Below, one piece after another: positions 8,908 through 17,828 of a stretch of 64,000 nucleotides of DNA. How positions within the stretch are numbered: the first letter of the stretch is position 1; each line of letters opens with the position of its first letter. The DNA lies in the NCBI RefSeq assembly GCF_902829295.1, contig NZ_CADEPL010000019.1:106333-170332 (forward strand), written 5' to 3'. Both the position numbers and the translations under genes were made by a program. This DNA is from Vogesella oryzae. GTDB lineage: Bacteria; Pseudomonadota; Gammaproteobacteria; Burkholderiales; Chromobacteriaceae. Under the pieces are notes generated by a model. That model did not search any database, was not told where the DNA came from, and saw only the letters and a program-made list of their open reading frames with translations.

Positions 8908-8954
8908 CCATGCAACAAGCCGCCCGGTGTGAGTCGCGGCGGCTTGTTGCATGG
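8908..8954. terminator. 17-bp perfect hairpin between convergent genes
   Basis: Arms 8908-8924 and 8938-8954 (CCATGCAACAAGCCGCC and its reverse complement) are perfectly paired around a 13-nt loop. It lies between the plus-strand transporter and the minus-strand metalloprotease-like gene, 5 bp beyond the latter's stop. Probably a bidirectional transcript end, although no T run is present. Confidence 0.5.
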
Positions 8955-8958
8955 AGGG

Positions 8959-9819
8959 TTAGGGTTGTGAGTGTGATTCGAAGCGATGGTCACAAGAACG
9001 GCAACGCTGCACAGCTTCCTGCGTCCAGTAGACATGAGTAACTGTCTTGCTGCCATTGCTGTTTTCGCGCTCATAGGTCGAACTACGGCCATTGGCAGAC
9101 TGGCGGACCAGCGTCCCCCAACTCAGCGGATCGTCACTGATGTCGACCCCTGCCGCACTGGCACCACCGCTCGCTGCGGCTAACGTGGTTGTCGAGTCTT
9201 GGTGCGAATAGATAATGCCAAGCTCTTCGAAGTCATGGTCATTCGGCCGCGTACTCTGGTCGCTGCCAGCATTCACACCGGTATTCGAGAAGTAGTCCAT
9301 ACAGCTATTCTGTGAGCTGCCATCGGTGGATTGGTGATCCAGTCCGAAGGTATGCGCCACTTCCTGGCACACCACATGCTGCCTTTCGTTTGGGTTGTTG
9401 TACGTCTTCAGATTGAAGTAGGAGTCGTTCATCTTGGCAGTACCCTGGGTAATATGCACCCCACCGGTAATGTTGATCGATGCCAACCCCAGCCAACCGT
9501 TGTAGCCGTATTTGCCATTGCAGACCTGGGTAGTGCCAGCCACCATAGAGCACGTACGTTTGCTGGATCGCCCACCGACTAACGACACCAGCAATGGCGT
9601 GCTGGCCGAACTATTCCAGTCATTTGCAGCCTGGTTCAAATGAGTGATCCAGTCGACGCTAGTCATATTGTTCCCCACCTTCAAGGTGAAAGAATAGGTA
9701 GTGCGTGCCCAGTGATAGCCGCCCCAGGAGTGGGTCGCCTCGCTCACGGCGGGTGCCAGCGCCAAGAGCACCCCCAGCAATACGGCCAGGCGCTGCGGTC
9801 TGTATCCGGTAATCAGCAT
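8959..9819 (-). CDS. Secreted metalloprotease-like protein with altered zinc site
   Basis: A 286-residue protein with a Sec signal peptide (LAVLLGVLLALAPAVSEA, cleavage near 28). Residues about 148-185 carry CQEVAHTFGLDHQ followed by SCMDYFS. This has the spacing of the metzincin zinc motif HExxHxxGxxH plus a Met-turn, but Gln replaces the first zinc-ligand His. Catalytic Glu, the second and third His and the Met-turn are kept. I recall other bacterial proteins with the same QExxHxxGLxH form, so this may be a natural variant rather than a dead enzyme. The C-terminus holds a CRSCDH motif. Substrate unknown. The ATG is preceded by AAGGA. Confidence 0.7.
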   Translation of the reverse strand: MLITGYRPQRLAVLLGVLLALAPAVSEATHSWGGYHWARTTYSFTLKVGNNMTSVDWITHLNQAANDWNSSASTPLLVSLVGGRSSKRTCSMVAGTTQVCNGKYGYNGWLGLASINITGGVHITQGTAKMNDSYFNLKTYNNPNERQHVVCQEVAHTFGLDHQSTDGSSQNSCMDYFSNTGVNAGSDQSTRPNDHDFEELGIIYSHQDSTTTLAAASGGASAAGVDISDDPLSWGTLVRQSANGRSSTYERENSNGSKTVTHVYWTQEAVQRCRSCDHRFESHSQP

Positions 9820-9962
9820 GGTGGTTTCCTTTCAACTCGGCGAGACCGGCAAGCTGCCCGCCGTAATGATTGATTGCCCCTTACTGGATACCTGCCGGCA
9901 ATGCCGGCGCATAGCCGATTGTTTTTCTTCGTTATAGCGCGCCAGCAGCCAGTCCTGCGCCA

Positions 9963-9992
9963 CAAAAAACATGGCCCGCAGTGCGGGCCATG
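9963..9992 (-). terminator. Terminator of the PilZ chemoreceptor gene
   Basis: Arms CATGGCCCGCA and TGCGGGCCATG (9970-9980 and 9982-9992), followed on the minus strand by six T, lie 28 bp after the stop at 10020. A clear rho-independent terminator. Confidence 0.88.
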
Positions 9993-10019
9993 GTCTGCTG
10001 GAAATACAGCGCAGCGTGA

Positions 10020-12035
10020 TCAGTAGTCGTACTCCGGCGATTGCTTGTAATAGTCGAAGCAGCGTTGCAGCTGGGCGCGCTTGCCGGCATCCAGCGCCAC
10101 GAACTCCAGCCCGTAATTGCAACTATCCTTGCCGTCGGTCTTGCGCAGGATACGGGCAGCGACAGCCAATGGCTCCTGTTCGTCGTAGACCTCGCGCTCT
10201 TCATGCGGAATGCGGATCAGCAGATGTACACGCTCGCCCTCCCGTACCTGCAATTGGGCCGGCACACGCAGCTGCATGCCACTCATGCTGAAGTCGGCGG
10301 TGGTTGCCAGCTGGCTGCAGTGGCCATCATCCACAGTAACCAGCAGGTTGTGCGCCACCCGCGGCTCGCGACGCAGCTCGTTGGCCGCAGGCTGCGGCTT
10401 GGGCGCATCCTCGAAGTGGAAGTTCTGCATGATCTGCCGCAGCCGTTCGGCGACCTGGAACAGATCGGCACTCACCACGCTGGTGGTACGGATCTCGGTG
10501 GTATTCATTTCCAGCGTGTGCAGCAGCTCCTGCAAACAGGCTTCCAGATGGCGCAGTTTGCTCATCTGTTGCTGGCTGACGGTAGCAATCTCACCGGCCA
10601 GCGCATAGTTGTTGTCGATGTCCTGCATGATCAGGCCAAACACCTGATTGGCACCATCGGCCTTGTCCATGCTCAGGCTGGTGCGCTGGATGATGGCTTC
10701 CATCGCGGCCGCATTATCGGCAATCAACCGCGCCAGGTTGCTGATAATGCCATTGATATTGCCAGTGGCCTGCCCGGCACGTTGCGCCAGACTGCGGACT
10801 TCGTCAGCCACGACCGCGAAGCCACGGCCTGCCTCGCCGGCGCGCGCCGCCTCGATGGCTGCGTTCAGCGCCAGCAGATTGGTCTGCTCGGTAATGCCGG
10901 CGATGGTGTCGGTAATGGCCTGGATCTGGCGGCTGGCCTCACCCAGTGCCTGCATCTGTCTTTCCGCCTGCTGCACTTCACTGACGGCACGCTGCATTTC
11001 CTCGATATTGTCGCGTATCGCCGTCACGCCTTGCTCGGCGCGTTGCTTGGCCTGCTCGGCACGATCGCTCACCGCCTGTGACAACTCCAGTACCGAGCTG
11101 GTGGTCACCGCCAGCTCGGCAGTGGCGCTATGCACTTCCACCGAGCGCTCCTCCTGCTGGCGTGCAGTACCGGTGATGCGCTGCGAAATCTGGGAAATCT
11201 GGTAAGAAGACTGGGCGATTTGCCGCGACTCGACATCGATGCCACGCATATGGCTCGCCAGCGCACTGACCATGCCCTGCATGCTGCCCAGCAGACTTCC
11301 TGCCACGCCGGAGCGGTTGTCGATACGGGTATCCAGCCGGCCTTCGGCCACATGGCGAGTCACCTGTACGGCATAGGCAGGTTCATTACCCAGCATGGCA
11401 ATGAGTTTGCGATAAAGATAGGCACCACTGGCCAGCAACAGCAGCAGCGAGGCGGCGGCACCGCCGGTACTGACCCAGAACATCAGTCCCAGGTGTAATT
11501 GCTCATCCTGCCCGGCGGCTGCCGTCTGCTGGTCGAGCTGGGCCGCCAGTTTTTCCAGTTTGTCGCCCAGCGCATCGGTCTGGGCATCGAAACCGCCCGG
11601 CTCCTTCATCACGACATTGCCAGCTTCCCTCCCCTGCTGCACATACAACTGGACCATCTTTTCGCCCGTGTCGTACAGCTTGCCGACAAGGCTATCCGCT
11701 TCGGCCACGGCATCGCGATATTCCGGCGCCAAGGCTGCCAGGTGGGTCAGCTCTGTCTTGGCCGCATCGCGCTCGGCCCTGGCTTCGTTGAATTCGGCCG
11801 CCCCGACGGCTGCCGAATCGGTAAGAAACTGCTGAATCTGCACTACATGGTAACGGACATTCTTGAAGGCCTCGGAGGCCTGCTGCAGACGTTCCTTCTC
11901 CCGTGCCGAAACATCAAGCGAGTAATTGCCATACCAGACCACGGCAATGCCGATCAGCATGATCAGCGATACCGCCGTTGCCAGTGTCAGCAACAAGCGC
12001 TTCAGGGAAGTAGAGGAACTCAGGGGGGCAGACAT
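10020..12035 (-). CDS. Methyl-accepting chemotaxis protein with C-terminal PilZ domain
   Basis: Chemoreceptor of 671 residues. A first membrane helix (about 10-32) and a second near 185-208 bound a helical periplasmic sensor of roughly 150 residues, followed by a HAMP-like segment and the signalling domain with the hairpin tip [21 protein letters not shown] and [17 protein letters not shown]. After about residue 550 it continues into a PilZ domain: RREPR (555-559, RxxxR) and DFSMSG (581-586, D/N-x-S-x-x-G), the two c-di-GMP-contact motifs. This suggests a receptor whose output is tuned by c-di-GMP, as reported for Azospirillum Tlp1. Ligand unknown; it stands alone. Confidence 0.92.
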   Translation of the reverse strand: MSAPLSSSTSLKRLLLTLATAVSLIMLIGIAVVWYGNYSLDVSAREKERLQQASEAFKNVRYHVVQIQQFLTDSAAVGAAEFNEARAERDAAKTELTHLAALAPEYRDAVAEADSLVGKLYDTGEKMVQLYVQQGREAGNVVMKEPGGFDAQTDALGDKLEKLAAQLDQQTAAAGQDEQLHLGLMFWVSTGGAAASLLLLLASGAYLYRKLIAMLGNEPAYAVQVTRHVAEGRLDTRIDNRSGVAGSLLGSMQGMVSALASHMRGIDVESRQIAQSSYQISQISQRITGTARQQEERSVEVHSATAELAVTTSSVLELSQAVSDRAEQAKQRAEQGVTAIRDNIEEMQRAVSEVQQAERQMQALGEASRQIQAITDTIAGITEQTNLLALNAAIEAARAGEAGRGFAVVADEVRSLAQRAGQATGNINGIISNLARLIADNAAAMEAIIQRTSLSMDKADGANQVFGLIMQDIDNNYALAGEIATVSQQQMSKLRHLEACLQELLHTLEMNTTEIRTTSVVSADLFQVAERLRQIMQNFHFEDAPKPQPAANELRREPRVAHNLLVTVDDGHCSQLATTADFSMSGMQLRVPAQLQVREGERVHLLIRIPHEEREVYDEQEPLAVAARILRKTDGKDSCNYGLEFVALDAGKRAQLQRCFDYYKQSPEYDY

Positions 12036-12090
12036 AGGCGTGTTCCGTTGACATTGTTGTACTCAATGATACAAACAACGCATTTCCGTT

Positions 12091-12120
12091 GTTAATTGCG
12101 AATTACACATTGCAATTAAC
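12091..12120. promoter_or_regulatory. 9-bp inverted repeat upstream of the PilZ chemoreceptor
   Basis: GTTAATTGC and GCAATTAAC (12091-12099, 12112-12120) are perfect inverted arms 12 nt apart. The site lies about 55 bp upstream of the chemoreceptor start and 44 bp past the tatA stop. It may be an operator or a weak transcript end. Confidence 0.35.
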
Positions 12121-12163
12121 ATTAAACAATACCGCAACCGCCAGTAGATACCAGCCAGGTTTT

Positions 12164-12337
12164 TCACGCCTCCGGCTCGTTGTTGCGCCGGGCAACCTCT
12201 TCGCCACGCATGCCACGCTTGAAACCGCGCACCGCCGCACCCAGGTCTTCGCCCGCGGTACGCAACTTGCTGCCACCAAACACCAGCAAAACCACCAGCA
12301 ACACGATCAGCCAGTGCGCCAGACTGAATTCACCCAT
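12164..12337 (-). CDS. tatA: Twin-arginine translocase subunit TatA
   Basis: A 57-residue protein forming the pore-like component of the Tat export pathway. It starts [25 protein letters not shown]: a short polar N-terminus, one membrane helix (about 7-20), the FG hinge and an amphipathic helix ([20 protein letters not shown]), then a charged tail. The ATG at 12337 has AGGA 8 nt upstream. No tatB or tatC follows, so this is a lone copy. It sits 67 bp downstream of a HiPIP gene whose product carries a Tat signal, with a terminator between them. Either the main tatA lies here away from tatBC, or it is a dedicated extra copy. Confidence 0.9.
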   Translation of the reverse strand: MGEFSLAHWLIVLLVVLLVFGGSKLRTAGEDLGAAVRGFKRGMRGEEVARRNNEPEA

Positions 12338-12356
12338 TTCTGTTTCCTTGCATCAC

Positions 12357-12390
12357 AAAAAAACCACGGAGGCCATGCGGCCAACCGTGG
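12357..12390 (-). terminator. Terminator between the HiPIP gene and tatA
   Basis: CCACGG (12364-12369) and CCGTGG (12385-12390) pair around a loop that carries a copy of the GCGGCCAAC repeat. On the minus strand a run of seven T or more follows. It should end most HiPIP transcripts before tatA. Confidence 0.8.
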
Positions 12391-12404
12391 CATCAGCCTG
12401 CCAA

Positions 12405-12713
12405 TCAGGCTTTCTTGGCGTAAACGTTACACCAGCCCTTGGCGGATACCAGCTTGCCGCCCAGCATCGGACAGGCGCCAAACGCATCGCCAGCCTTGCC
12501 CTGGAAGAACTGGCAATTGCTACAGGACTGGCCGGCCACAAATTTCGGGTGCTTGGCCTTGTCAATCTTGCCAGCATCGGCCACATAGCCCAGCGCTGCA
12601 GCAGCCGGGTCTTTCTCGTCAACCTTGGCCGGTGCAGCCAGCGCGGTACGGGCAACGGCCAGGGCAGAAACCACCCCTACACTTTTAATCAGAAAACTGC
12701 GGCGAGATTGCAT
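12405..12713 (-). CDS. High-potential iron-sulfur protein (HiPIP)
   Basis: Small periplasmic electron carrier holding one [4Fe-4S] cluster. The 102-residue precursor starts with a Tat signal (SRRSFLIKSVGVVSALAVA, cleavage near 27). The mature part has four cysteines at 64, 67, 81 and 95 in C-x2-C-x13-C-x13-C spacing, with the typical end KGWCNVYAKKA. It would carry electrons between the bc1 complex and a terminal oxidase or reductase. HiPIPs fold around their cluster before export, which fits the tatA gene just downstream. The partner enzyme is not in the window. Confidence 0.93.
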   Translation of the reverse strand: MQSRRSFLIKSVGVVSALAVARTALAAPAKVDEKDPAAAALGYVADAGKIDKAKHPKFVAGQSCSNCQFFQGKAGDAFGACPMLGGKLVSAKGWCNVYAKKA

Positions 12714-12984
12714 GTTCGACTCCTGTAGGTACCGGCAACGCCGGTGATTGCTGAAAAAGACGGTACAGCCGGCAGCGCTGCTGCCGGAACATCACCCATC
12801 GCAGCCGGCATACGGCAGCGGGCGAGGCTGCCAATGTTGCACAGCAGCGCAAAAAAACCTTTGGCCAATCTCAAGCTTTTTACAGAATCGCAGCACACGG
12901 CACCATACACCCAAAGTCGTAGGGGCTTGCAGCCCGCGCCGGCATGGCGATAATCGAAAGCTGATTTTCACCCACGAGGCCGTC

Positions 12985-13467
12985 ATGAGCTTGCAATCGG
13001 TACGAGCGTTCTTTGCAGAACGCCAACTGGATATCCCCATCATCGAACTGGACACCAGCACCGCTACCGTGGCGCTGGCGGCCGAAGCTCACGGCGTGGA
13101 ACCGGGCCGTATCGCCAAAACCCTGGCTTTCCGCCTTGCCGACGGCCGTGTGGTACTGCTGGTGGCACGCGGCGATGCCCGCATCGACAACCGCAAGTTC
13201 AAGGATGCCTTCGGCAAGGGCCGCATGCTGCCGGCGGAAGAAGTCCACCAGCTGACCGGCCATCCGGTTGGCGGGGTCTGCCCGTTTGGTCTGGCGCAAG
13301 CGCTGCCGGTCTTTGTCGACAGTTCGCTGCAGATTTACGACGAAGTACTGCCGGCAGCGGGGGATGTACACACCGCCGTGCGCATCAGCCCTACCCTGCT
13401 GGCTGAAGTGGTAGCCGGCGAGTGGGTGGATGTCTGCCAAGAAGCCGCAACACTCGCCAGCGTGTGA
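12985..13467 (+). CDS. YbaK/EbsC-family aminoacyl-tRNA deacylase
   Basis: Trans-editing hydrolase that removes wrongly attached amino acids from tRNA (Cys-tRNA-Pro in YbaK itself). The 160-residue single-domain protein shows the family motifs AKTLAFR with the conserved Lys near 46, GDARIDNRKFKDAFG and TGHPVGGVCPFG around 85-97. The frame extends to 12748, but the ATG at 12985 matches the family N-terminus (SVRAFFAE...). It lacks the other domains of ProRS. It stands alone between HiPIP and the chemoreceptor. The exact tRNA/amino-acid specificity cannot be read from sequence. Confidence 0.88.
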   Translation: MSLQSVRAFFAERQLDIPIIELDTSTATVALAAEAHGVEPGRIAKTLAFRLADGRVVLLVARGDARIDNRKFKDAFGKGRMLPAEEVHQLTGHPVGGVCPFGLAQALPVFVDSSLQIYDEVLPAAGDVHTAVRISPTLLAEVVAGEWVDVCQEAATLASV

Positions 13468-13506
13468 AAAACGGGCCGATCACAGCCCTTCCCTCCGCAC
13501 CAATGT

Positions 13507-15204
13507 CTAGGCAATCGGCGCTCTTGCCAGCCGGCCAAGCGGCTGGGGTGCTGCTGCCGAATGCCCGGTTGGTGACGGCAGCGTAAAGAAGGCGATGGCT
13601 GCCTTCAGCTCGTGCGCCATCTGCTCCAGCTGGCCGGCCGATACCGCAGTCTGCGTGGCCGCGGCACTGGTTTCCTCGGTCATCTGCGCCACCTGCTCCA
13701 CATTGCCGGCAATGCTGGCTCCTGCCGCCTGCTGCTGCGCCAGTGCCACCGACACCGACTGGATGGCCTGATCGATGCGGCCAACGTTGCCGCTGATACC
13801 CGCCACTGCCGCCTGCGCCTGCTGCGTTTGCACCAGCCCGGTTTCCATCTGCGCCACGGTTTGATGAATACCGCCGACCACCTGCTGACTGCTGGTCAGC
13901 ATTTCGGCAATGATGCCGCTGATCTGGCTGGTGGACTGCGCGGTACGTTCCGACAACTTGCGCACCTCGTCCGCGACCACGGCAAAGCCGCGCCCTGCCT
14001 CGCCGGCCCGTGCCGCCTCGATGGCGGCATTCAGTGCCAGCAGATTGGTCTGTTCCGCTACGTCGCGGATCACTTCCACCACGCCGGAAATCTGCTGCGA
14101 CTTGCTGCCCAGCAGATTGGCCTGTTGCTGCGAATCGCGCACCAGCTGGCTTACCTGCTGGATGGTCTGCAAAGTACCGGCAATGATCTGTTCGCCCTCG
14201 CCAGCCAGCTTGCCGGCGCTATCGGCATCGCGCGCCACGTCACGGGTATTGTCGCTGACCGAGGCAATACTGACCGACAGCTGCTCCACCGAGGCGGACA
14301 TCGCGGCTGCCGAGCGATTCTGCTCTTCGGCCGATACCGCCACCTGCTCCGAGGATGCGGCCAACTCGCTGGCATTGACCGACAAACGGGCAATGACCTG
14401 TTCCAGATTCTGCACCAGCCGGCACAGTGCGTGCTGCATCGCCGCCATCGACGCCACCACGCTGCAGTCATCCCCCTGGCGCACCGGCAGCGGCTGCCCC
14501 AGATCACCTGCGGCGATACGCCGTGCCAGCAGCACCACGTCCGCCGGCTCGCCGCCCAGCTGCCGCAGCAGGTTGCGGATGATGTACCAGCCCATGCCGC
14601 CGCCCAACAGCAACCCCAGCGTCATCAGCAGCACCGAAAGCTGCGCACTGTGCTGCGCCGCCGCCTCGGCGGTTGCATATTGTTCCGCCGCCACCCGCAG
14701 CTGCAGTGCGATCAGGGCGGCAATGCGGCCGGATACCGGGTCGATGGCCGGGTACAACTTGCGGTCATTAAATTGCTGCAAGCCGGCTTGATCGTCCGCC
14801 TGCGCTAGCTGCTGCAACTGGCCAACTGCGGCATTGGCCAGTTGCATCGCCTGCTCGGTCTCGGTGACCAGTTTCTGTTCTTCATCGGTCAGCAAAGTAC
14901 TGCGATAAGCCTGCCATTGCTGGTCTATGCTGCCGCGGGCCGCGCCAAGGCTTTGCAGGAAACTGTCGCGGCTGATGGCACCGGCGCGCAGCTTGTGCGC
15001 GGCATCGACAATGCTCACCGCGTAGCCGTCCGCCACTTGCTTGAGCTGCTGCAGGGGCACCACGCGATCGTTATAGGTACTGGAATAGTCGGCGAGGATG
15101 CGCTGCTGTACATACATGCCGTAGCCGCCCAGTACGGCGGCAATCAATAGCAATAGTGACAACAACAGGCCAAGGCGCTGGCCGATGGTAAGTGAGTGGG
15201 TCAT
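13507..15204 (-). CDS. Methyl-accepting chemotaxis protein
   Basis: Chemoreceptor of 565 residues: membrane helix 1 (about 8-30), a periplasmic four-helix-bundle-like sensor (30-190), membrane helix 2 (about 192-212), a HAMP domain, and the cytoplasmic signalling domain with [28 protein letters not shown] split around the hairpin tip. No C-terminal CheR-binding pentapeptide is visible; the tail is Pro/Ala-rich. The start at 15204 ([11 protein letters not shown]) is chosen over an ORF start 18 codons upstream because of GGAG placed 10 nt before it. Two tandem palindromes lie about 80 bp upstream. Ligand unknown. Confidence 0.92.
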   Translation of the reverse strand: MTHSLTIGQRLGLLLSLLLLIAAVLGGYGMYVQQRILADYSSTYNDRVVPLQQLKQVADGYAVSIVDAAHKLRAGAISRDSFLQSLGAARGSIDQQWQAYRSTLLTDEEQKLVTETEQAMQLANAAVGQLQQLAQADDQAGLQQFNDRKLYPAIDPVSGRIAALIALQLRVAAEQYATAEAAAQHSAQLSVLLMTLGLLLGGGMGWYIIRNLLRQLGGEPADVVLLARRIAAGDLGQPLPVRQGDDCSVVASMAAMQHALCRLVQNLEQVIARLSVNASELAASSEQVAVSAEEQNRSAAAMSASVEQLSVSIASVSDNTRDVARDADSAGKLAGEGEQIIAGTLQTIQQVSQLVRDSQQQANLLGSKSQQISGVVEVIRDVAEQTNLLALNAAIEAARAGEAGRGFAVVADEVRKLSERTAQSTSQISGIIAEMLTSSQQVVGGIHQTVAQMETGLVQTQQAQAAVAGISGNVGRIDQAIQSVSVALAQQQAAGASIAGNVEQVAQMTEETSAAATQTAVSAGQLEQMAHELKAAIAFFTLPSPTGHSAAAPQPLGRLARAPIA

Positions 15205-15280
15205 GGAGCTTGCTCCGTTGCGGTGGGATGGGATAACGGAAACTGCAATGCATGCCACTTCTAGTTAAACGCCATAACAT

Positions 15281-15299
15281 GACATGTCAAAGACATGTC
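15281..15299. promoter_or_regulatory. Tandem GACATGTC palindromes upstream of a chemoreceptor
   Basis: Two identical 8-bp palindromes GACATGTC (15281-15288 and 15292-15299) have centres 11 bp apart, about one helical turn. They lie 77-95 bp upstream of the chemoreceptor start. The spacing suits a dimeric or cooperative regulator; which one is unknown. Confidence 0.45.
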
Positions 15300-15505
15300 T
15301 GCACCCTAAGTAATTGCACCTAGACCCGGTTTATTCCGGCCAAAAGCATGTGCCACCATTTCTCAGCCCGCTGGTGGCAGCAAATTGTCTATACCGCCAG
15401 TGGCAAGCCATTTCCACGGCATAAAATGGCGGCCAACGTCGCCAGCAGGTTGGCCGCAGCTCGGTGACCGATGCAATATTTATTCCGTAAGCATTGGCGA
15501 TATAA

Positions 15506-15532
15506 ACAAAAAACCCGCACACGGCGGGTTTC
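15506..15532 (-). terminator. Terminator of gmhA
   Basis: On the minus strand AAACCCGCC and GGCGGGTTT-type arms (ACCCGC/GCGGGT) enclose a short loop and are followed by a T run. It lies 22 bp beyond the gmhA stop. Confidence 0.8.
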
Positions 15533-15553
15533 CATACGAGCGGCCAACCGCAA

Positions 15554-16141
15554 TCAGGCATAGTTCTGCGGGAACAGCGCGCGCTCGACCGACTCGATCA
15601 GGATGTGGATCACCTTGATGTGCAACTCCTGCACCCGGTCGGCATACTGGCCACCCGGGGTGCACACGTCGATGTCCGCCAGCTGGCCGATCACCGAGCC
15701 GGGACGGCCGGTCAGCGCCACCACCACCATGCCCATTTCCTTGGCGGCCTTCACCGCCGCCAGCACGTTCTTGCTGCTGCCGCTGGTGCTGATCGCCAGC
15801 AGCACATCACCGGCGCCGGCATGCGCTTCCAGGTAACGCGAGAAGATCGCCTCGTAGCCATAGTCGTTACCGACGCAGCTGATATGGCTCGGGTCGCTGA
15901 TACTGGCCGCCGGCAACGCGCGGCGGTCGTTGCGGTAGCGACCGGACAGCTCCTCGGCAAAATGCATGGCATCGCACATCGACCCGCCATTACCGCAGCT
16001 GAACACCCGCTTGCCCTGCTGATACGCCGTCACCAGCGCATCGCCGGCGGCGTCGATGGCAGCCAGCGCTTGCGGGTTGGACAGCAGCGCATCCAGCGCG
16101 CTGCGTGCTTCGGTCAGGGTGGCAACGATATGCGGTTTCAT
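15554..16141 (-). CDS. gmhA: Sedoheptulose-7-phosphate isomerase (SIS domain)
   Basis: Converts sedoheptulose 7-phosphate to D-glycero-D-manno-heptose 7-phosphate, the first step of ADP-heptose synthesis for the lipopolysaccharide inner core. The protein has 195 residues (E. coli 192) with a SIS fold: FSCGNGGSMCDAMHFAEELSGRY near 50-72, and ISTSGSSKNVLAA near 115-127. The frame extends to 16303 through the neighbouring ABC gene, but MKPHIVATL at 16141 is the family start. It follows the truncated ABC ATPase by 4 bp. Confidence 0.93.
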   Translation of the reverse strand: MKPHIVATLTEARSALDALLSNPQALAAIDAAGDALVTAYQQGKRVFSCGNGGSMCDAMHFAEELSGRYRNDRRALPAASISDPSHISCVGNDYGYEAIFSRYLEAHAGAGDVLLAISTSGSSKNVLAAVKAAKEMGMVVVALTGRPGSVIGQLADIDVCTPGGQYADRVQELHIKVIHILIESVERALFPQNYA

Positions 16142-16145
16142 GATG

Positions 16146-16961
16146 TCAGCCTTGTTGGTCTTGATGGGCGGGCATTGTACCCGCCTCGCGCGGCCAGCGC
16201 AGCAGCAGATCCTGCCGCAAGCCGACCGCCAGCTGACCGCCGGTCTGCGGTGGCGGAGCCGCGCCCAGCTCGCGCGCGCCCAGCAGCAGCTGCCACGGCG
16301 CATCGTCGCCAGCCACCGTCACCTGCCAGCCATCGGCCTGCGGCGCCGTCGCCATCACCGGCCGCAGCGGTTGCCCGGCCCCGAGCATGAATGCCTGCGG
16401 CGGGATGGCGTAATGCTCGAACACATTACGGAAGCCGACAAAACGTGCCACCCAGCTGCTGGCCGGCCGCGCCAGAATGTCCGCCGGCGTGCCCTGCTGC
16501 ACGATGCGGCCATGCTGCAGGATGGCGACCCGCTGCGCCAGGGTGAAAGCTTCGTGCCGATCGTGCGTCACCAGCAGCGCCGGCACCTGCAAGCCGGCCA
16601 GATGCCGCGCCACATCGGCCAGCAGCTGCTGCTTGAGATCGGTATCCAGGCTGGAGAACGGCTCGTCCAGCAGCAGCAACTGCGGCCGGCACACCAGCGC
16701 CCGCGCCAGCGCCACCCGCTGCCGCTCGCCGCCGGACAGGGTGTGGCAGGCGGCACTTCCGCGCCCGGCCAGACCTACCGCCGCCAGCATCGCCTCGGCC
16801 TGCTGCCGTGCGGTGCGGCGCGGGGTGCCGCGCTCGATCAAGCCGAACGCCACGTTGGCCGCGGCATCCAGATGCGGAAACAGCGCGTGATCCTGGAACA
16901 TCATCGCCAGCTGTCGCCGCTCCGGCGGCAGTGCCAGCAGGTCGCCGCCATGCAGGCTTAC
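16146..16961 (-). pseudogene. ABC transporter ATPase lacking its N-terminus
   Basis: The remaining ~270 codons encode most of an ABC ATPase of the CysA/PotA/FbpC type: Q-loop MMFQDHALFPHLD, signature LSGGERQRVALARAL, Walker B LLLLDEPFSSLD, H-loop LLVTHDRHEA, then a C-terminal TOBE-like region after VARFVGFRNVFEH. The Walker A P-loop and the first 40-50 residues are missing. Family similarity begins at VSLHGGDLLALPPERR (16961) directly after a junction with a dienelactone hydrolase fragment. Without a P-loop it cannot bind ATP normally. No permease or binding protein is nearby, as if a block of genes was lost. Genuine deletion or assembly chimera: see findings. Confidence 0.75.
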
Positions 16962-17544
16962 CCGCCTGCATATCGTCGCCGGCTTCAGTTGTGTATAAGA
17001 GCCGGGCCCCCACCTTGCCGTTACCCAGCCGCTGCAGGAAATACATGGCCTCGCGGGAGACATCGGCGGCCATCGCCGCGCTCAGACTGCTAAACATCTC
17101 GCGCGCCTTGTCCTCGTCCGCCGGTGTACCGCCCAGTGGCGACAGATAATCCGGCGCCAGTACCCAGTAACCCGCCAGTGCCAGCCGCCGGGCCACATCG
17201 CGGATATGCGGATTCAGGCCGCGGTTCTCGTGCACCAACACGACCCCCGGCATCGATTTACCGGCTGCCAGCGGCCGCACCAGATAGCCGGATAGCGGCA
17301 CACCTTCGCGGTTGCCGAAGCTGACATCCTCCGCCTTGAGCCGGCTGTCGTCGGGCGCCGTCTCGCCGGCCTGCGCGTAATTGTTTTCCAGCAGCGGCAG
17401 CACCGCATAGGCCGCCGCCGCACTCCCCAGCAAGCGCGTCAGCCGGCCGATGAACTCGCGCCGTGACAGCGGCTGGTGGGTATAGCAGTCGTACAGATTG
17501 ATGACCTCCTGCGACAACTCAGGCGGCGGACATTTCGGCTTCAT
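16962..17544 (-). pseudogene. Dienelactone hydrolase family protein, C-terminally truncated
   Basis: The first ~180 residues are clearly a dienelactone hydrolase with a Tat-like signal (LSRREFIGRLTRLLG, 26-40). They include HENRGLNPHIRDVARRLALAG and the segment LGNGKVGA (173-180). In intact members a GFCWGG nucleophile motif follows at once. Here it is replaced by RLLYTT, encoded by a Tn5-end-like sequence (16987-17005), then about ten residues that still look like this family, then the reading frame enters the ABC gene out of frame. The catalytic Cys and His are therefore lost. The ATG at 17544 has AGGAG upstream. Confidence 0.75.
16987..17005. repeat. Tn5/IS50-end-like 19-mer at a gene junction
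   Basis: On the minus strand this 19-mer matches the Tn5 mosaic end at 16 of 19 positions and the Tn5 outside end equally well, including an exact 12-base core CTCTTATACACA. No transposase gene is nearby. It lies exactly where the dienelactone hydrolase loses similarity. The match is by eye from memory of the end sequences. Confidence 0.55.
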
Positions 17545-17828
17545 AGGCAGCTCCTATGCAGACAGACACGTTGGCCGCATCCGGCCGGGCGGATGCGCAA
17601 TGCAAGCGGCAGCGGCCGCACCGTTTTATAGGAAACCGTGACGGCAAAACGCAATGACAATTGCCTGTTGCGCGCCGCCACCCCCGCGTTGCCGGTATCA
17701 GCAAGGCAGTACGGCGGCGGCGCGCCCGGCAAGCCGGCACCGGAACTCGCCGGACAGACCATCGGTCTTACCGGAGTAGCGAATTGCTCGCTGCCTGCCT
17801 GACACCAGCAACTCACAGGGGACACATC

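Larger units (their letters stand above)
15205..15553. other. Intergenic region between gmhA and a chemoreceptor
   Basis: No gene is visible in these 349 bp. They hold the chemoreceptor promoter region with the tandem GACATGTC palindromes, an inverted pair of the GCGGCCAAC repeat (15429-15437 and 15449-15457) with a third copy at 15540-15548, and a terminator for gmhA at 15506-15532. Confidence 0.7.

Noticed and set aside
16987..17005. Complete Tn5/IS50 insertion
   Set aside because: Only one end-like sequence is seen, with three mismatches; no transposase, second end or 9-bp target duplication is visible.
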